A stretch of DNA of 64,000 bases from Psychroserpens sp. SPM9 (GTDB lineage: Bacteria; Bacteroidota; Bacteroidia; Flavobacteriales; Flavobacteriaceae). The notes under the pieces are model-generated. The model worked only from the letters and a program-made list of their open reading frames with translations, was not told the DNA's origin and did not search any database. Position numbers and translations under genes: made by a program. Positions 53,527 through 62,117 of the stretch are shown piece after piece. How positions within the stretch are numbered: the stretch's first letter is position 1; each line of letters starts with the position of its first letter. The DNA lies in NCBI RefSeq assembly GCF_025153525.1, contig NZ_JANZNR010000005.1, forward strand, positions 124,001-188,000, given 5' to 3'.

Positions 53527-54858
53527 ATGAAAGCTATTCTATCTCTTTTTATTTTACTTTTTTCTGTAACCGCTTTATCCCAAACCCAGCAGAATATATA
53601 TGATATTATAGATGCCGTTTCCGAAGAACGATTGCGACAAGATGTAAAAACACTTACCGAATTTGGTACCCGAAATACGTTTAGCGACACCGTGAGTAAC
53701 ACACGCGGCATTGGTGCTGCTCGCCGTTGGATTAAAAATGAATTTGAAACCATTTCTAAAGCTTGTCAAAATTGCTTAGAGGTGTTTTACCAGAAAGATT
53801 TTGTGACAAAAGAAGGAAATCGTCGTGTACCTCATGATGCTTGGGTGGTTAATGTTGTGGCAATTCAAAAAGGTACAAAATATCCAAATCGGTATATCAT
53901 TATGAGTGGTGATATTGATTCGCGTGCAAGTGATACTATGGATTTCACAACCGATGCTCCAGGTGCTAACGATAATGCTTCTGGTATGGCCGGAACTATT
54001 GAAGCTGCAAGAGTGTTGTCAAACTATGAATTTGAAAGTAGTATTATTTATGTGGGTTTATCTGGTGAAGAACAAGGCTTATTTGGTGGTGCTGGTTTAG
54101 CCAAATATGCCAAAGAAAAAGGCTGGGACATTATAGGAGTTTTAAACAACGATATGATTGGAAATATCGAAGGTGTTGATGGTGTGATTGATAATCGTAC
54201 GTTTAGAATTTTCTCGGAGCCTGTTCCGCCTACTGAAACGGAACGCCAACGAAATGCAAGACGTTTTTATGGTGGCGAAGTTGACGGGATCTCACGCCAG
54301 TTAGCACGATATGTTCATAAATCGGTAAAAACCTATATGCCCGAAATGAATCCGATGATGATTTACCGTTTAGATCGTTTTGGACGTGGCGGACATCACA
54401 GACCGTTTAACGATTTGGGATTTGCAGGTATCAGAATTATGGAAGCACACGAAAATTACACCCAACAACATCAAGATATTCGCACTGAAGATGGCATCCA
54501 TTATGGCGACACCTTTGAACATGTTAATTTTGGATATGTCAAAAAACTTACTGCTGTAAATGCTTTAAATATGGCTAGCTTGGCCTGGGCACCTCCTGCT
54601 CCAACTACAGTAGCTATTGGCGGTATTGTTGAAGCATCAGCAAAATTAAAATGGGAGGCTGTTGATGGTGCAGCCAATTATAAAATATACTGGAGATCTA
54701 CGACATCTCCTACTTGGGATCACAGTCGATTGGTTGGCAATACAACCGAATTCACTTTAGAAGGTATTGTGATTGATAACTTCTATTTTGGTGTAGCAGC
54801 AGTTGATGAGGACGGGTTTGAAAGCGTTGTGGTTTTTCCAAATCAAATCCTGAGGTAA
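53527..54858 (+). CDS. Secreted M28-family metallopeptidase with FN3-like tail
   Basis: The 443-residue protein has a signal peptide (MKAILSLFILLFSVTALS). An M28 peptidase domain shows GANDNASG (D149), SGEEQGLFG (E181 catalytic, E182 metal) and NNDMIG (D209), with a late HENY-type histidine. A fibronectin-III-like domain lies at about 355-440. The usual first metal ligand (His in HxD) is replaced by Asp: the sequence reads SGDIDSR, with D129 at the His position. Either zinc binding is altered or this is a subfamily variant. It is the last gene before a terminator, 6 nt after the CBM9-like gene. Confidence 0.85.
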   Translation: MKAILSLFILLFSVTALSQTQQNIYDIIDAVSEERLRQDVKTLTEFGTRNTFSDTVSNTRGIGAARRWIKNEFETISKACQNCLEVFYQKDFVTKEGNRRVPHDAWVVNVVAIQKGTKYPNRYIIMSGDIDSRASDTMDFTTDAPGANDNASGMAGTIEAARVLSNYEFESSIIYVGLSGEEQGLFGGAGLAKYAKEKGWDIIGVLNNDMIGNIEGVDGVIDNRTFRIFSEPVPPTETERQRNARRFYGGEVDGISRQLARYVHKSVKTYMPEMNPMMIYRLDRFGRGGHHRPFNDLGFAGIRIMEAHENYTQQHQDIRTEDGIHYGDTFEHVNFGYVKKLTAVNALNMASLAWAPPAPTTVAIGGIVEASAKLKWEAVDGAANYKIYWRSTTSPTWDHSRLVGNTTEFTLEGIVIDNFYFGVAAVDEDGFESVVVFPNQILR

Positions 54859-54871
54859 GATTAAACCAAAC

Positions 54872-54902
54872 AAAAAAAGACTGTTCGAAAACAGCCTTTT
54901 TG
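54872..54902 (+). terminator. Terminator of the 20.8-kb operon
   Basis: CTGTT-CGAA-AACAG with A- and T-runs on either side lies 14 nt after the M28 stop. It is the first clear hairpin terminator after the FIST 1 start. Confidence 0.72.
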
Positions 54903-54926
54903 GTTAACATGAATTTATGTAACTAA

Positions 54927-55736
54927 CTAATTAACTAAAATCTTTTTTGAAGTAATTCCTGTTTCAGACTTGATAATTACGATATAGGTACCAGTCGTCA
55001 TTCTATTTGCTTCAATTCGTATTTCATTGTTTGAACTAGCATTGTTGTTTTTATACACGGTTTGACCAAGTATTGAATAAACATTAATCGCTTCAATTTT
55101 AGAATTTGAATGATTTAAAACTTTAATTTGGTCTGAAGCGACATCAAACAAAATATCAATAGATTTTTCTTGAGTATTAAATTCCGTAGTTCCTAAAGTA
55201 TCGTGTTGCTTGAAAGTAATTTCAAAACGATCTGTATATTGACCAGCAGTTAGGTTAACTTGGTAAGCTCCTTCTTTGATGTTATGAAAAACTCCTAAAT
55301 CTTTATCATGAACAAAAATATTCATAGTACTAGGAATGTTATCTAACTTATCAATTGCGATAAAATGCAATCCGTTTGAATTGGTGTGAATCCCAATTGG
55401 CATAATCGTTCCTTCATTAAATTCAGCAATACCTTGGTTTAAAAATTTACCTTGATCAATCATCCAAAACATATCATCTTCTTGAATAGTTTCTAAAGAT
55501 TCATCAAAATCAGAATCATAACCAGCAGTTGCATTGTCATCAGCAATCACCACTATTTTTCTAGTAAATGAATTAGCTGAATCAAACTTTAATCTAATTT
55601 TCATTGTCGTGTCTCCAGAATCAGAATCACTTTGCGGGTTTACTGCAAAAACATTATACGAACTAAAGTTTAAACAGATTAATAAAATGGAAACCATTTT
55701 AAATGTAGGCAATTTTAAAAATGTAATTTTTTTCAT
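54927..55736 (-). CDS. Secreted T9SS-sorted protein (stand-alone C-terminal module)
   Basis: This 269-residue protein has a signal peptide (MKKITFLKLPTFKMVSILLICLNFSSYNVFA). A domain of about 150 residues follows (MKIRLKFDSANSFTRKIVVIADDNAT, then FWMIDQGKF and FHNIKEGAYQ). A T9SS type A sorting tail ends TGTYIVIIKSETGITSKKILVN. The whole mature part aligns with the last 240 or so residues of the 1398-residue protein at 56159, so it is a partial duplicate. It should be exported through the type IX system. Its upstream box and leader hairpin are also copies of those of the larger gene. Confidence 0.85.
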   Translation of the reverse strand: MKKITFLKLPTFKMVSILLICLNFSSYNVFAVNPQSDSDSGDTTMKIRLKFDSANSFTRKIVVIADDNATAGYDSDFDESLETIQEDDMFWMIDQGKFLNQGIAEFNEGTIMPIGIHTNSNGLHFIAIDKLDNIPSTMNIFVHDKDLGVFHNIKEGAYQVNLTAGQYTDRFEITFKQHDTLGTTEFNTQEKSIDILFDVASDQIKVLNHSNSKIEAINVYSILGQTVYKNNNASSNNEIRIEANRMTTGTYIVIIKSETGITSKKILVN

Positions 55737-56106
55737 AATAATAGGTTTTTTTATGGTGCGAACACCATGGCTTAGTTAATTCTCTTGTTAAAAAATAAAT
55801 GTTGTATTACATGGGGCTAATCAAATAATACGTTGAGGGAGAATACTTTGCTATTATGAAAAGTATTTGGATTAATAGTGATATAAAAGATGTATAAGCA
55901 TACATTTGAATCACATTCCAAATTTAAAGTGAAGTGCCTCGAAACAGGCATATAGTCGATAAGGTGAATTAAATACTCGTTATGGGGATTAAAAATGCAG
56001 AAAATACCGATAAAAGCACCCAAGCCACCACCTAAGACACTGATTTAAAAGACACTAACATTATACACCTTTGATTTATTAATAAGTGGAAAGGCATTAA
56101 AAACGA
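55737..56106 (-). promoter_or_regulatory. Upstream region of the small T9SS gene: conserved box and leader hairpin
   Basis: A hairpin ATGGTG-CGAA-CACCAT lies at 55753-55768, 17 nt before the ATG. A box at 55834-55880 with the dyad ATACTTT/AAAAGTAT matches 60477-60523 upstream of the large paralogue. The rest (to the terminator at 56107) has a TACATTTG at 55901-55908 on the plus strand with no gene after it, and nothing else clear. Confidence 0.6.
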
Positions 56107-56132
56107 AAAGGCTACCCGTTAAGGCAGCCTTT
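56107..56132 (-). terminator. Terminator of the large T9SS gene
   Basis: AAAGGCT pairs with AGCCTTT over a 12-nt loop, about 27 nt after the stop at 56159, with a T-rich stretch beyond on the minus strand. Confidence 0.6.
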
Positions 56133-56158
56133 AAGTTGACATAAAATTAAAAAACTAA

Positions 56159-59100
56159 CTAATTAACTATAATTTTATTTGAGAAACCACCTGATTCGGT
56201 TTCTACTTTTACGATATAAGCACCAGCACTTAATGTTTTAGTCTCAATTTTGTATTCACTGTTGGTTATTGATTCATCGGTCATAAATACAGATTGTCCT
56301 AAAATGGTAAACATTTCTATACGATCTATACCTAAGTGTTTAGGATTCGAAATCACAACAGCTTCATTAGTACTATCAAAAAAGATCTGTAACGCATCTT
56401 CGTCGGCTTGAGTTGACTCCACACTTAAAGTGGAGTTTTGACTAAATACGATTTCAAAACGATTTAAGTAAACACCAGATACGGCATTAAATGCATACTC
56501 GCCTTCTTTAAGATTGTGAAAGATGTCTAATTCCATATCATGCAAATAGATTTCCATAGCATTAGGAATGTTTTCTGTTTTATCTAGTGAAATTTTATTC
56601 TCTCCTGCTGAATCCATATTAACACCTAAAGGAAGTTTGGTATCAATATTAAATGCATTCACGCCTTGAATAACATATTTCCCTTCCGCAATTAACCAGT
56701 ACATATCATCTGCTTGGTTATCATATAAAGATGCGTCATAACCCCAATCATATCCCATCGTCGCATTGTCGTCTGCTGTCACTAAGATTTTTCGGGTATA
56801 GGTATTTACTGAATTAAATTTTAAACCAATTTTCATTCGGGTATCTACTTCTTCTTCCTCGGCATCTCCAATGGCTTGTGAAGAACTACTATTTCGCATA
56901 AAGGTTGAATTTCCTGAAGCTTCGGTCTTGAATACTCGCTGACTGTTATTAAACTTTATAGTTCCCGTATTTTCACCCACAACAAAAAATCCTTGTCCGA
57001 CAGGAATGTATCGTCCAGGTAATTTTGTTCCTATCAAACTACTTTGATCCACATCAGGATCAGCAGTACCATAAGCTACCGCTGGAACAGCTCCTGCTAA
57101 ATTATAGGTCGCATAACCTCCTTGATATTCGGCTAACACATGAGAACCGCCTCCCCAATGTTCCCAGAAATAAAGGGTTCCGGTAGTATTTCCTGGCGCA
57201 TCGATAGTAGGAGCGTTATCTTGTATAAATGCATGTGCATCTATGGCAGAAGCATAAGGATTTCCTACTAAATAATCGTTTCCTGCATTAATTGGTAGTG
57301 TGATACTTCCATTATTTGGTTTTCCTTTAATGGTATAGTTTTGCTCTAATGACACATTACCAGAGGTATTTGCAACACCTTTCATTGTAAACCCTTCTCC
57401 AGCATTAATTGATCCATTACTTCTTACATGTTGCCATGCTGAATAATCTCCATCGGGTTGATTAGCGAATTTCCAAATCCAGTAATCAGCAATACCAATA
57501 GGTGAACCTGAAGTCCCATTATAATTATTGGTAATAAAATTAATATTTTGTGGTGAAGATGGATTGGTACCATCTTTAAACATAGAGCTTAAACTATAAC
57601 TCGTGTTGTTTACAGTGACACTTGCATTACCAACTGGTGACGACCAGTAGTTATAGGTGTATAAATCTCTTGTACCTTGTTGGTCTTTTTCTAATGTACC
57701 AGAACTTGTGACTGCTAAATCACTATCTTCCAGTTGAATTAATTGTGACTCTCCTTGCAAATCAATATCGCCATTCAACTGTAAATAATGCGTAATCGTT
57801 AAGCCATATCCTGTTTTTGTAGAATTATCTCCAGTCACAGTAATCTTGTTAGAATTCACCAATAAGGCTAGTAACGATCTGTTTTCAGAATCTAAAGAAC
57901 TATTATCCATTGTTAAATTATGACTGGTTTCAACAATATTCCAATCGACAGATTGTGTTGAATTTACAATAGACTTTGCTCCTGGAATGGGTTGAATACT
58001 TCCATTTTTCCAACTCGATTTTGTATCCCAATTACCATTTTGTGTAGATACATAAGGCAAAGGTGCGGTTTGTATGTCAATTCGGCTATTAGGCGTATTA
58101 TACATTCTACCATTTATAGAAGTCTGTGATGATTTATTGAATAAACAATTACCTCTTACATGTGAAAATGGTAAGTACAACTGTAAGCCACTCCATGGTA
58201 TGGATACAATATCATTTTTTGTTGGTGTAATTCCTTTCAAATTAAAATAAGCTCCTGAAACCTTGTTTGATGAATTTTCAATCTCTTGATTCATGATAAA
58301 ACGTAGCTGGTCTTCCGATAATTTGGTATTAAATAGCCTTACTTCGTCAATATCTCCAGAAAAATATCTTCCCGGTGTATCTCCTGAAGCTCCAATAAGC
58401 AATGGGTTGTTAGAAGATGCTGGTGGTGATTTTAATTCAGATTTAGCAGCAACACCATCAATATAAAGCGTAAGTCTTGAACCATCATAAATAGCAGCAA
58501 CTTGATGCCATTCATTTTCTGGTATGATAGTACTAGATTGAATAGATTCATAAAGACCTAAAGCATTTCTCCAGGTCATTAATAATCGACCTGCATTGTT
58601 TAATTTAAAGTCAAATCCCTGGCTGTTTCCATTATTACGTTTTCCTATAATTGACCGACCCAAAGCATTTGCGTCTCTTTTGATCCAAGCTGAAATTGTA
58701 AAACCAGACGGATTTAAATCAAAATTATTTTCGAGGTCAACATAAGTAGAGCTTCCATCAAAATTAAAATGATAGGAACTATTTAATTCTTCCAGATTAG
58801 CCAAAGTGAAATAATCGCCATCTTCGAGATTCAAGCCTGTAAACGTCATAGTTTTAGTACTTGAATTATAAGATCCTACAATATTTTTATAATTGGTTAG
58901 ATTGCTGTTTTTTGAAATAATCAACTCTAAATCAGAACTTCCGGAAATAGACCACTGACTCAAATCAAAATCCAAGCGTATGGTTCCAACATCATTAGAA
59001 CTTTCTCTGGCTTTCCATATTCTACCAATTGTTGATGCAACCCTTTCAGGCACATTGGCAGATTGAAGACTTATTTGAACACCATTGTTTCCTACTAATA

Positions 59101-60355
59101 AATAATCTCTGTCATTTGATATGGAACCAGACTCGTCTTCCATAGTCAATACCGAAGTTTCCTTTGTAATTTGTGCAACGTGAACACTCTTTGATTTTAA
59201 TTGTAATAATCCTGAATCATCATCCCTTGCTATTCCGAAGACATTATAACCAAAGCCAGCATTATCAGACCCCGTCCAAGCATAGGTATTATTTGATAAC
59301 ACATAGTCGTTACTGGTTCCTGAATATCCAAATGTTGTGGTATGATTTGGCGAGTTTTCCCATCGGTAGTATTCATCATTATAACCAAGGGTAATCCCAT
59401 ATTTAATAGCCATGTAGGTTTCTACTTTTTGTCGTTCCATTGCTGTTAAAGCTCTGTCATAAACTATAATTTCTGCAACTCTACCTTGAAGTAAGTTACC
59501 AACATCTGTATTGTTAGAATTTCTTCTACCTCCAATCAAAACATCCATATTAGTGGTTTCACCGGTTCCAAAACCAGCATCACCATCTGTATACGTTGTT
59601 AAGGGATCGAGATAGCCATTAACGTATTTTTTAATTTTTCCGGTCGCTTCATTTGGGTCATTTGCTAATGAAGCGCCATTGATATCGACCACCAAAGACG
59701 AAATTTTTGGATCGTTTCTCGCATGTGTTATTCCGTAGTTAATACCACTATTAGGATCACCTTGACCAGTTCCTGCTGTTCTCGCTAAAGTGTAATGAAC
59801 CACACGGTCACGATCGCCGAGCCATAATTGATAACTTCTACTACTATTTGTAGCACGAGATAATATGGTTCCTGCACCACTTTGATCGGTTAAAAAAGCC
59901 GCAAAAATAGACATGCTTGACGGATTTGTAATACCAGGATCTGGAGACGGTGTAATATCTAAACCTGAACCTGCAATAGATGCAGTTGCTATCTTCATAT
60001 ATTCTCCACCACTTCTAGTAAACCTTAAAGCAGGATTAAAATTAATGGCATTCGTAAGATATGTAGGACCATTTGAGGAGCCTTTCACAACATTAAATGA
60101 ATTTCCAGAATTATCACCCCAACTATTAACACGTTGATTATTTGTAGTTGTACTTGTAGAAGCATCGGCTTTCATCCAAAGTTGTAATTGATTGCCCACA
60201 CTTCCTGGTGAAACGGGTACTACAACTACAGCGGTTGATGGAGCGGGTTGAGACGTATCTTGTGCAAATACAGCAATCGTATTAAACACTAAAAAGAAGA
60301 TTAGTACAATTAATTTTGTAACCTCTGGTCTTCCAAAATTGTTAATCGTTTTCAT
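56159..60355 (-). CDS. Large LamG-domain surface protein with T9SS sorting tail
   Basis: The protein has 1398 residues with a signal peptide ending VFAQ. A concanavalin-A-like region covers about 50-330 (LQLWMKADASTSTTTNNQRVNSW, then VAEIIVYDRALTAMERQKV). A LamG domain lies at about 525-695 (FNFDGSSTYVDLENNF, WHQVAAIYDGSRLTLYIDG). A repetitive beta-rich centre follows, then a module shared with the 269-residue neighbour (about 1155-1320) and a T9SS tail ending SAGAYIVKVETESGGFSNKIIVN. It should be a cell-surface or secreted adhesin-like or glycan-binding protein. No enzyme motif is seen. Confidence 0.87.
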   Translation of the reverse strand: MKTINNFGRPEVTKLIVLIFFLVFNTIAVFAQDTSQPAPSTAVVVVPVSPGSVGNQLQLWMKADASTSTTTNNQRVNSWGDNSGNSFNVVKGSSNGPTYLTNAINFNPALRFTRSGGEYMKIATASIAGSGLDITPSPDPGITNPSSMSIFAAFLTDQSGAGTILSRATNSSRSYQLWLGDRDRVVHYTLARTAGTGQGDPNSGINYGITHARNDPKISSLVVDINGASLANDPNEATGKIKKYVNGYLDPLTTYTDGDAGFGTGETTNMDVLIGGRRNSNNTDVGNLLQGRVAEIIVYDRALTAMERQKVETYMAIKYGITLGYNDEYYRWENSPNHTTTFGYSGTSNDYVLSNNTYAWTGSDNAGFGYNVFGIARDDDSGLLQLKSKSVHVAQITKETSVLTMEDESGSISNDRDYLLVGNNGVQISLQSANVPERVASTIGRIWKARESSNDVGTIRLDFDLSQWSISGSSDLELIISKNSNLTNYKNIVGSYNSSTKTMTFTGLNLEDGDYFTLANLEELNSSYHFNFDGSSTYVDLENNFDLNPSGFTISAWIKRDANALGRSIIGKRNNGNSQGFDFKLNNAGRLLMTWRNALGLYESIQSSTIIPENEWHQVAAIYDGSRLTLYIDGVAAKSELKSPPASSNNPLLIGASGDTPGRYFSGDIDEVRLFNTKLSEDQLRFIMNQEIENSSNKVSGAYFNLKGITPTKNDIVSIPWSGLQLYLPFSHVRGNCLFNKSSQTSINGRMYNTPNSRIDIQTAPLPYVSTQNGNWDTKSSWKNGSIQPIPGAKSIVNSTQSVDWNIVETSHNLTMDNSSLDSENRSLLALLVNSNKITVTGDNSTKTGYGLTITHYLQLNGDIDLQGESQLIQLEDSDLAVTSSGTLEKDQQGTRDLYTYNYWSSPVGNASVTVNNTSYSLSSMFKDGTNPSSPQNINFITNNYNGTSGSPIGIADYWIWKFANQPDGDYSAWQHVRSNGSINAGEGFTMKGVANTSGNVSLEQNYTIKGKPNNGSITLPINAGNDYLVGNPYASAIDAHAFIQDNAPTIDAPGNTTGTLYFWEHWGGGSHVLAEYQGGYATYNLAGAVPAVAYGTADPDVDQSSLIGTKLPGRYIPVGQGFFVVGENTGTIKFNNSQRVFKTEASGNSTFMRNSSSSQAIGDAEEEEVDTRMKIGLKFNSVNTYTRKILVTADDNATMGYDWGYDASLYDNQADDMYWLIAEGKYVIQGVNAFNIDTKLPLGVNMDSAGENKISLDKTENIPNAMEIYLHDMELDIFHNLKEGEYAFNAVSGVYLNRFEIVFSQNSTLSVESTQADEDALQIFFDSTNEAVVISNPKHLGIDRIEMFTILGQSVFMTDESITNSEYKIETKTLSAGAYIVKVETESGGFSNKIIVN

Positions 60356-60905
60356 AATAATAGTTTTTTATTGATGTGTCGCATCAATTGTTAAGTAATC
60401 TCTCCCTTACTTGTTTATTTTAATTATGTATTTCAAATATTGCACCTAGACTAACACATACTAATTTTAGCTACAATGAGGGAGGATACTTTCTATTATG
60501 AAAAGTATTTTGGATTAATTTCGATATTGAAAAAATATTATGAAAGTAGGATACCAGTTTAAGGTATACGTCTATATCAAATTTCAGGAATTTCTGTGAT
60601 GACACAGATTTGAAAGTGTTCGACATAACGTTACAGCAATTGCTGCTTAAAATAGGTATTTTTGTTTCATAGGCTTGGGGCCAAATATTTCATTGTATGA
60701 TTTAGGGTACAATGTCAATATCTTTGTAAAATTATACTTACAGTAAACAAACATACTTAAATTATCGATTAAACGCATAATATATTCGACGAAATACACA
60801 AAAAAGATAATATTATCGTTTAAACACACTATTCATAAAAGTAAAAAAGCAACTGTTAGCACAAAAATATCATTAACATTGTAATCATTAATCATTCAAA
60901 TCTAT
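60356..60905. other. 550-bp divergent intergenic region
   Basis: Towards the left gene it holds a leader hairpin (ATTGATG-TGTCG-CATCAAT, 60370-60388) and the conserved box at 60477-60523. In the middle there is a palindrome CAGCAATTGCTG (60634-60645). A plus-strand promoter-like pair, TTG at 60693-60695 and TATCTTTG at 60719-60726, follows. Two direct repeats, ATTATCGATTAAACGCA (60761-60777) and ATTATCGTTTAAACACA (60812-60828), lie before the YdeI-like gene. No coding frame is convincing. Confidence 0.55.
60719..60726 (+). promoter_or_regulatory. -7 box (TATCTTTG) upstream of the YdeI-like gene
   Basis: TATCTTTG matches TAnnTTTG and has TTG 23 nt upstream, the far end of the accepted spacing. 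It lies 180 nt before the next ATG, so the transcript would have a long leader. Confidence 0.4.
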
Positions 60906-61469
60906 ATGGAACATTACTTTAAAACGGATACGGAATGGAGAGCATGGCTTCACAAAAACCATGACAGTTCAACAGGTATTTATTTAATTTTTTATAAAGT
61001 TGAAAATAAGGAAACATCGATGCGTTGGGAAGAAGCTGTTAAAGTAGCATTATGTTATGGATGGATCGATTCTACTGTTAAAAGCTTAGGGGAAGGTAAA
61101 CGCAAACAATATTTTTGTCCGAGAAAGCCTAAAAGCGTCTGGAGCGCTTTAAATAAAAAGCATTTAATTGATCTTAAAAAGAATAACTTAATGCATGAAA
61201 GCGGACTCAAATCGATTCAGATTGCTAAACAAAACGGCAGTTGGACCGCTCTTGATGCTGTTGAAAAAGGGATTATTCCTGAGGCCTTACAAATTGCTTT
61301 TGACCAACATCCTGAGGCCTTTGAAAATTTTAACAACTTTGCGCCTTCCTATAGAAAAAGTTATCTCTATTGGTTGAATCAAGCGAAACGAGAAACGACA
61401 CGTGAAAAGAGAATTTCAGAAATTATTAAACTCTGTAATGCCAATATTAAAAGCAGGTCGACTTGGTAA
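60906..61469 (+). CDS. YdeI/OmpD-associated family protein
   Basis: This 187-residue protein fits the YdeI/OmpD-associated (OmdA) family: TDTEWRAWLHKNHDSSTGIYLIFYK, the signature RWEEAVKVALCYGWIDS, the FCPRKPKSVWS motif and the C-terminal NFAPSYRKSYLYWLNQAKRETTREKRI. Members are linked to resistance to cationic peptides or bacteriocins in some bacteria, but the biochemistry is unknown. It is soluble and stands alone behind a 550-bp intergenic region. Confidence 0.88.
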   Translation: MEHYFKTDTEWRAWLHKNHDSSTGIYLIFYKVENKETSMRWEEAVKVALCYGWIDSTVKSLGEGKRKQYFCPRKPKSVWSALNKKHLIDLKKNNLMHESGLKSIQIAKQNGSWTALDAVEKGIIPEALQIAFDQHPEAFENFNNFAPSYRKSYLYWLNQAKRETTREKRISEIIKLCNANIKSRSTW

Positions 61470-61545
61470 TCTTGATTTTTGTATTAACGTCTCCTTAAGA
61501 GATTATTAGTAGCAAATGTTTTAGATTCGTAGTTTGTATCGTACG

Positions 61546-62097
61546 ATGAAAAATAAATCCTTAGCAAAATCTACACGTTGGTATCGCAAATCACATCGCT
61601 TGGTTGCTATTCCTTTATTACTATTTATTGTCGTAATGAGTGTTACTGGTCTGCTCTTAACCTGGAAAGACCAATTAGGGTTTAAACCTTCAGCAGCTCA
61701 AATAGAATCGAATGAAAGACCTTTAATCTCCTTAGCTAACATTGAACAGAATGCCATAGCTTATATAGACAGTTTAAAACTATCCACCGATATCAACAGA
61801 ATAGATTACAGACCAAAAAAAGGGATTGCAAAAGTTAGATTTGAAGACCATTTCACCGAACTGCAAATCGATTGTTATACAGGTACTGTTATTTCAGAAA
61901 AAACAAGAACTGCCGATCTTATTGAAATGATACATGATGGTTCTATTGTTGATTATGTATTCAATGCTGAAGGCAACCCAATAAAGTTATTTTATTCTAC
62001 GCTTATTTCATTAGGCTTGATGTTTCTTGCATTTAGCGGATTTTGGTTGTGGATAAAACCCAAACAAATAAGAAAAAACAAAGCCAAAACGTCTTAA
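61546..62097 (+). CDS. PepSY-associated transmembrane protein
   Basis: From the ATG at 61546 this is about 183 residues. A basic N-terminus is followed by a helix (IPLLLFIVVMSVTGLLLTW), an exported PepSY-like part (IAYIDSLKLSTDINRIDYRPKKGIAKVRF), and a second helix near 150-168 before a lysine-rich end. PepSY-TM proteins are linked to siderophore or metal handling and to ferric reductases in Bacteroidota. A TTG at 61534 would only add four residues and is not used. No iron genes are adjacent. Confidence 0.8.
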   Translation: MKNKSLAKSTRWYRKSHRLVAIPLLLFIVVMSVTGLLLTWKDQLGFKPSAAQIESNERPLISLANIEQNAIAYIDSLKLSTDINRIDYRPKKGIAKVRFEDHFTELQIDCYTGTVISEKTRTADLIEMIHDGSIVDYVFNAEGNPIKLFYSTLISLGLMFLAFSGFWLWIKPKQIRKNKAKTS

Positions 62098-62115
62098 ATC
62101 AACCCCTTGATTTTT
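62096..62115. terminator. Weak bidirectional terminator between convergent genes
   Basis: AAATCAA pairs with TTGATTT over CCCC and runs into T. It overlaps the PepSY-TM stop codon and faces the stop of the MoxR-type gene. Confidence 0.45.
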
Positions 62116-62117
62116 AA

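Noticed and set aside
55901-55908. TACATTTG as a plus-strand promoter
   Set aside because: No plausible plus-strand gene follows; a chance match is common in such AT-rich DNA.
55817-56023. 68-residue minus-strand frame over the conserved upstream box
   Set aside because: The box is conserved at DNA level with indels that break the frame in the second copy.
60647-60829. 60-residue minus-strand frame in the intergenic gap
   Set aside because: No family resemblance and biased amino-acid content (Phe, Tyr, Ile, Asn) as expected of translated AT-rich spacer.
61534-61545. TTG start for the PepSY-TM protein
   Set aside because: It would add four residues only; the ATG at 61546 directly precedes the basic N-terminus.
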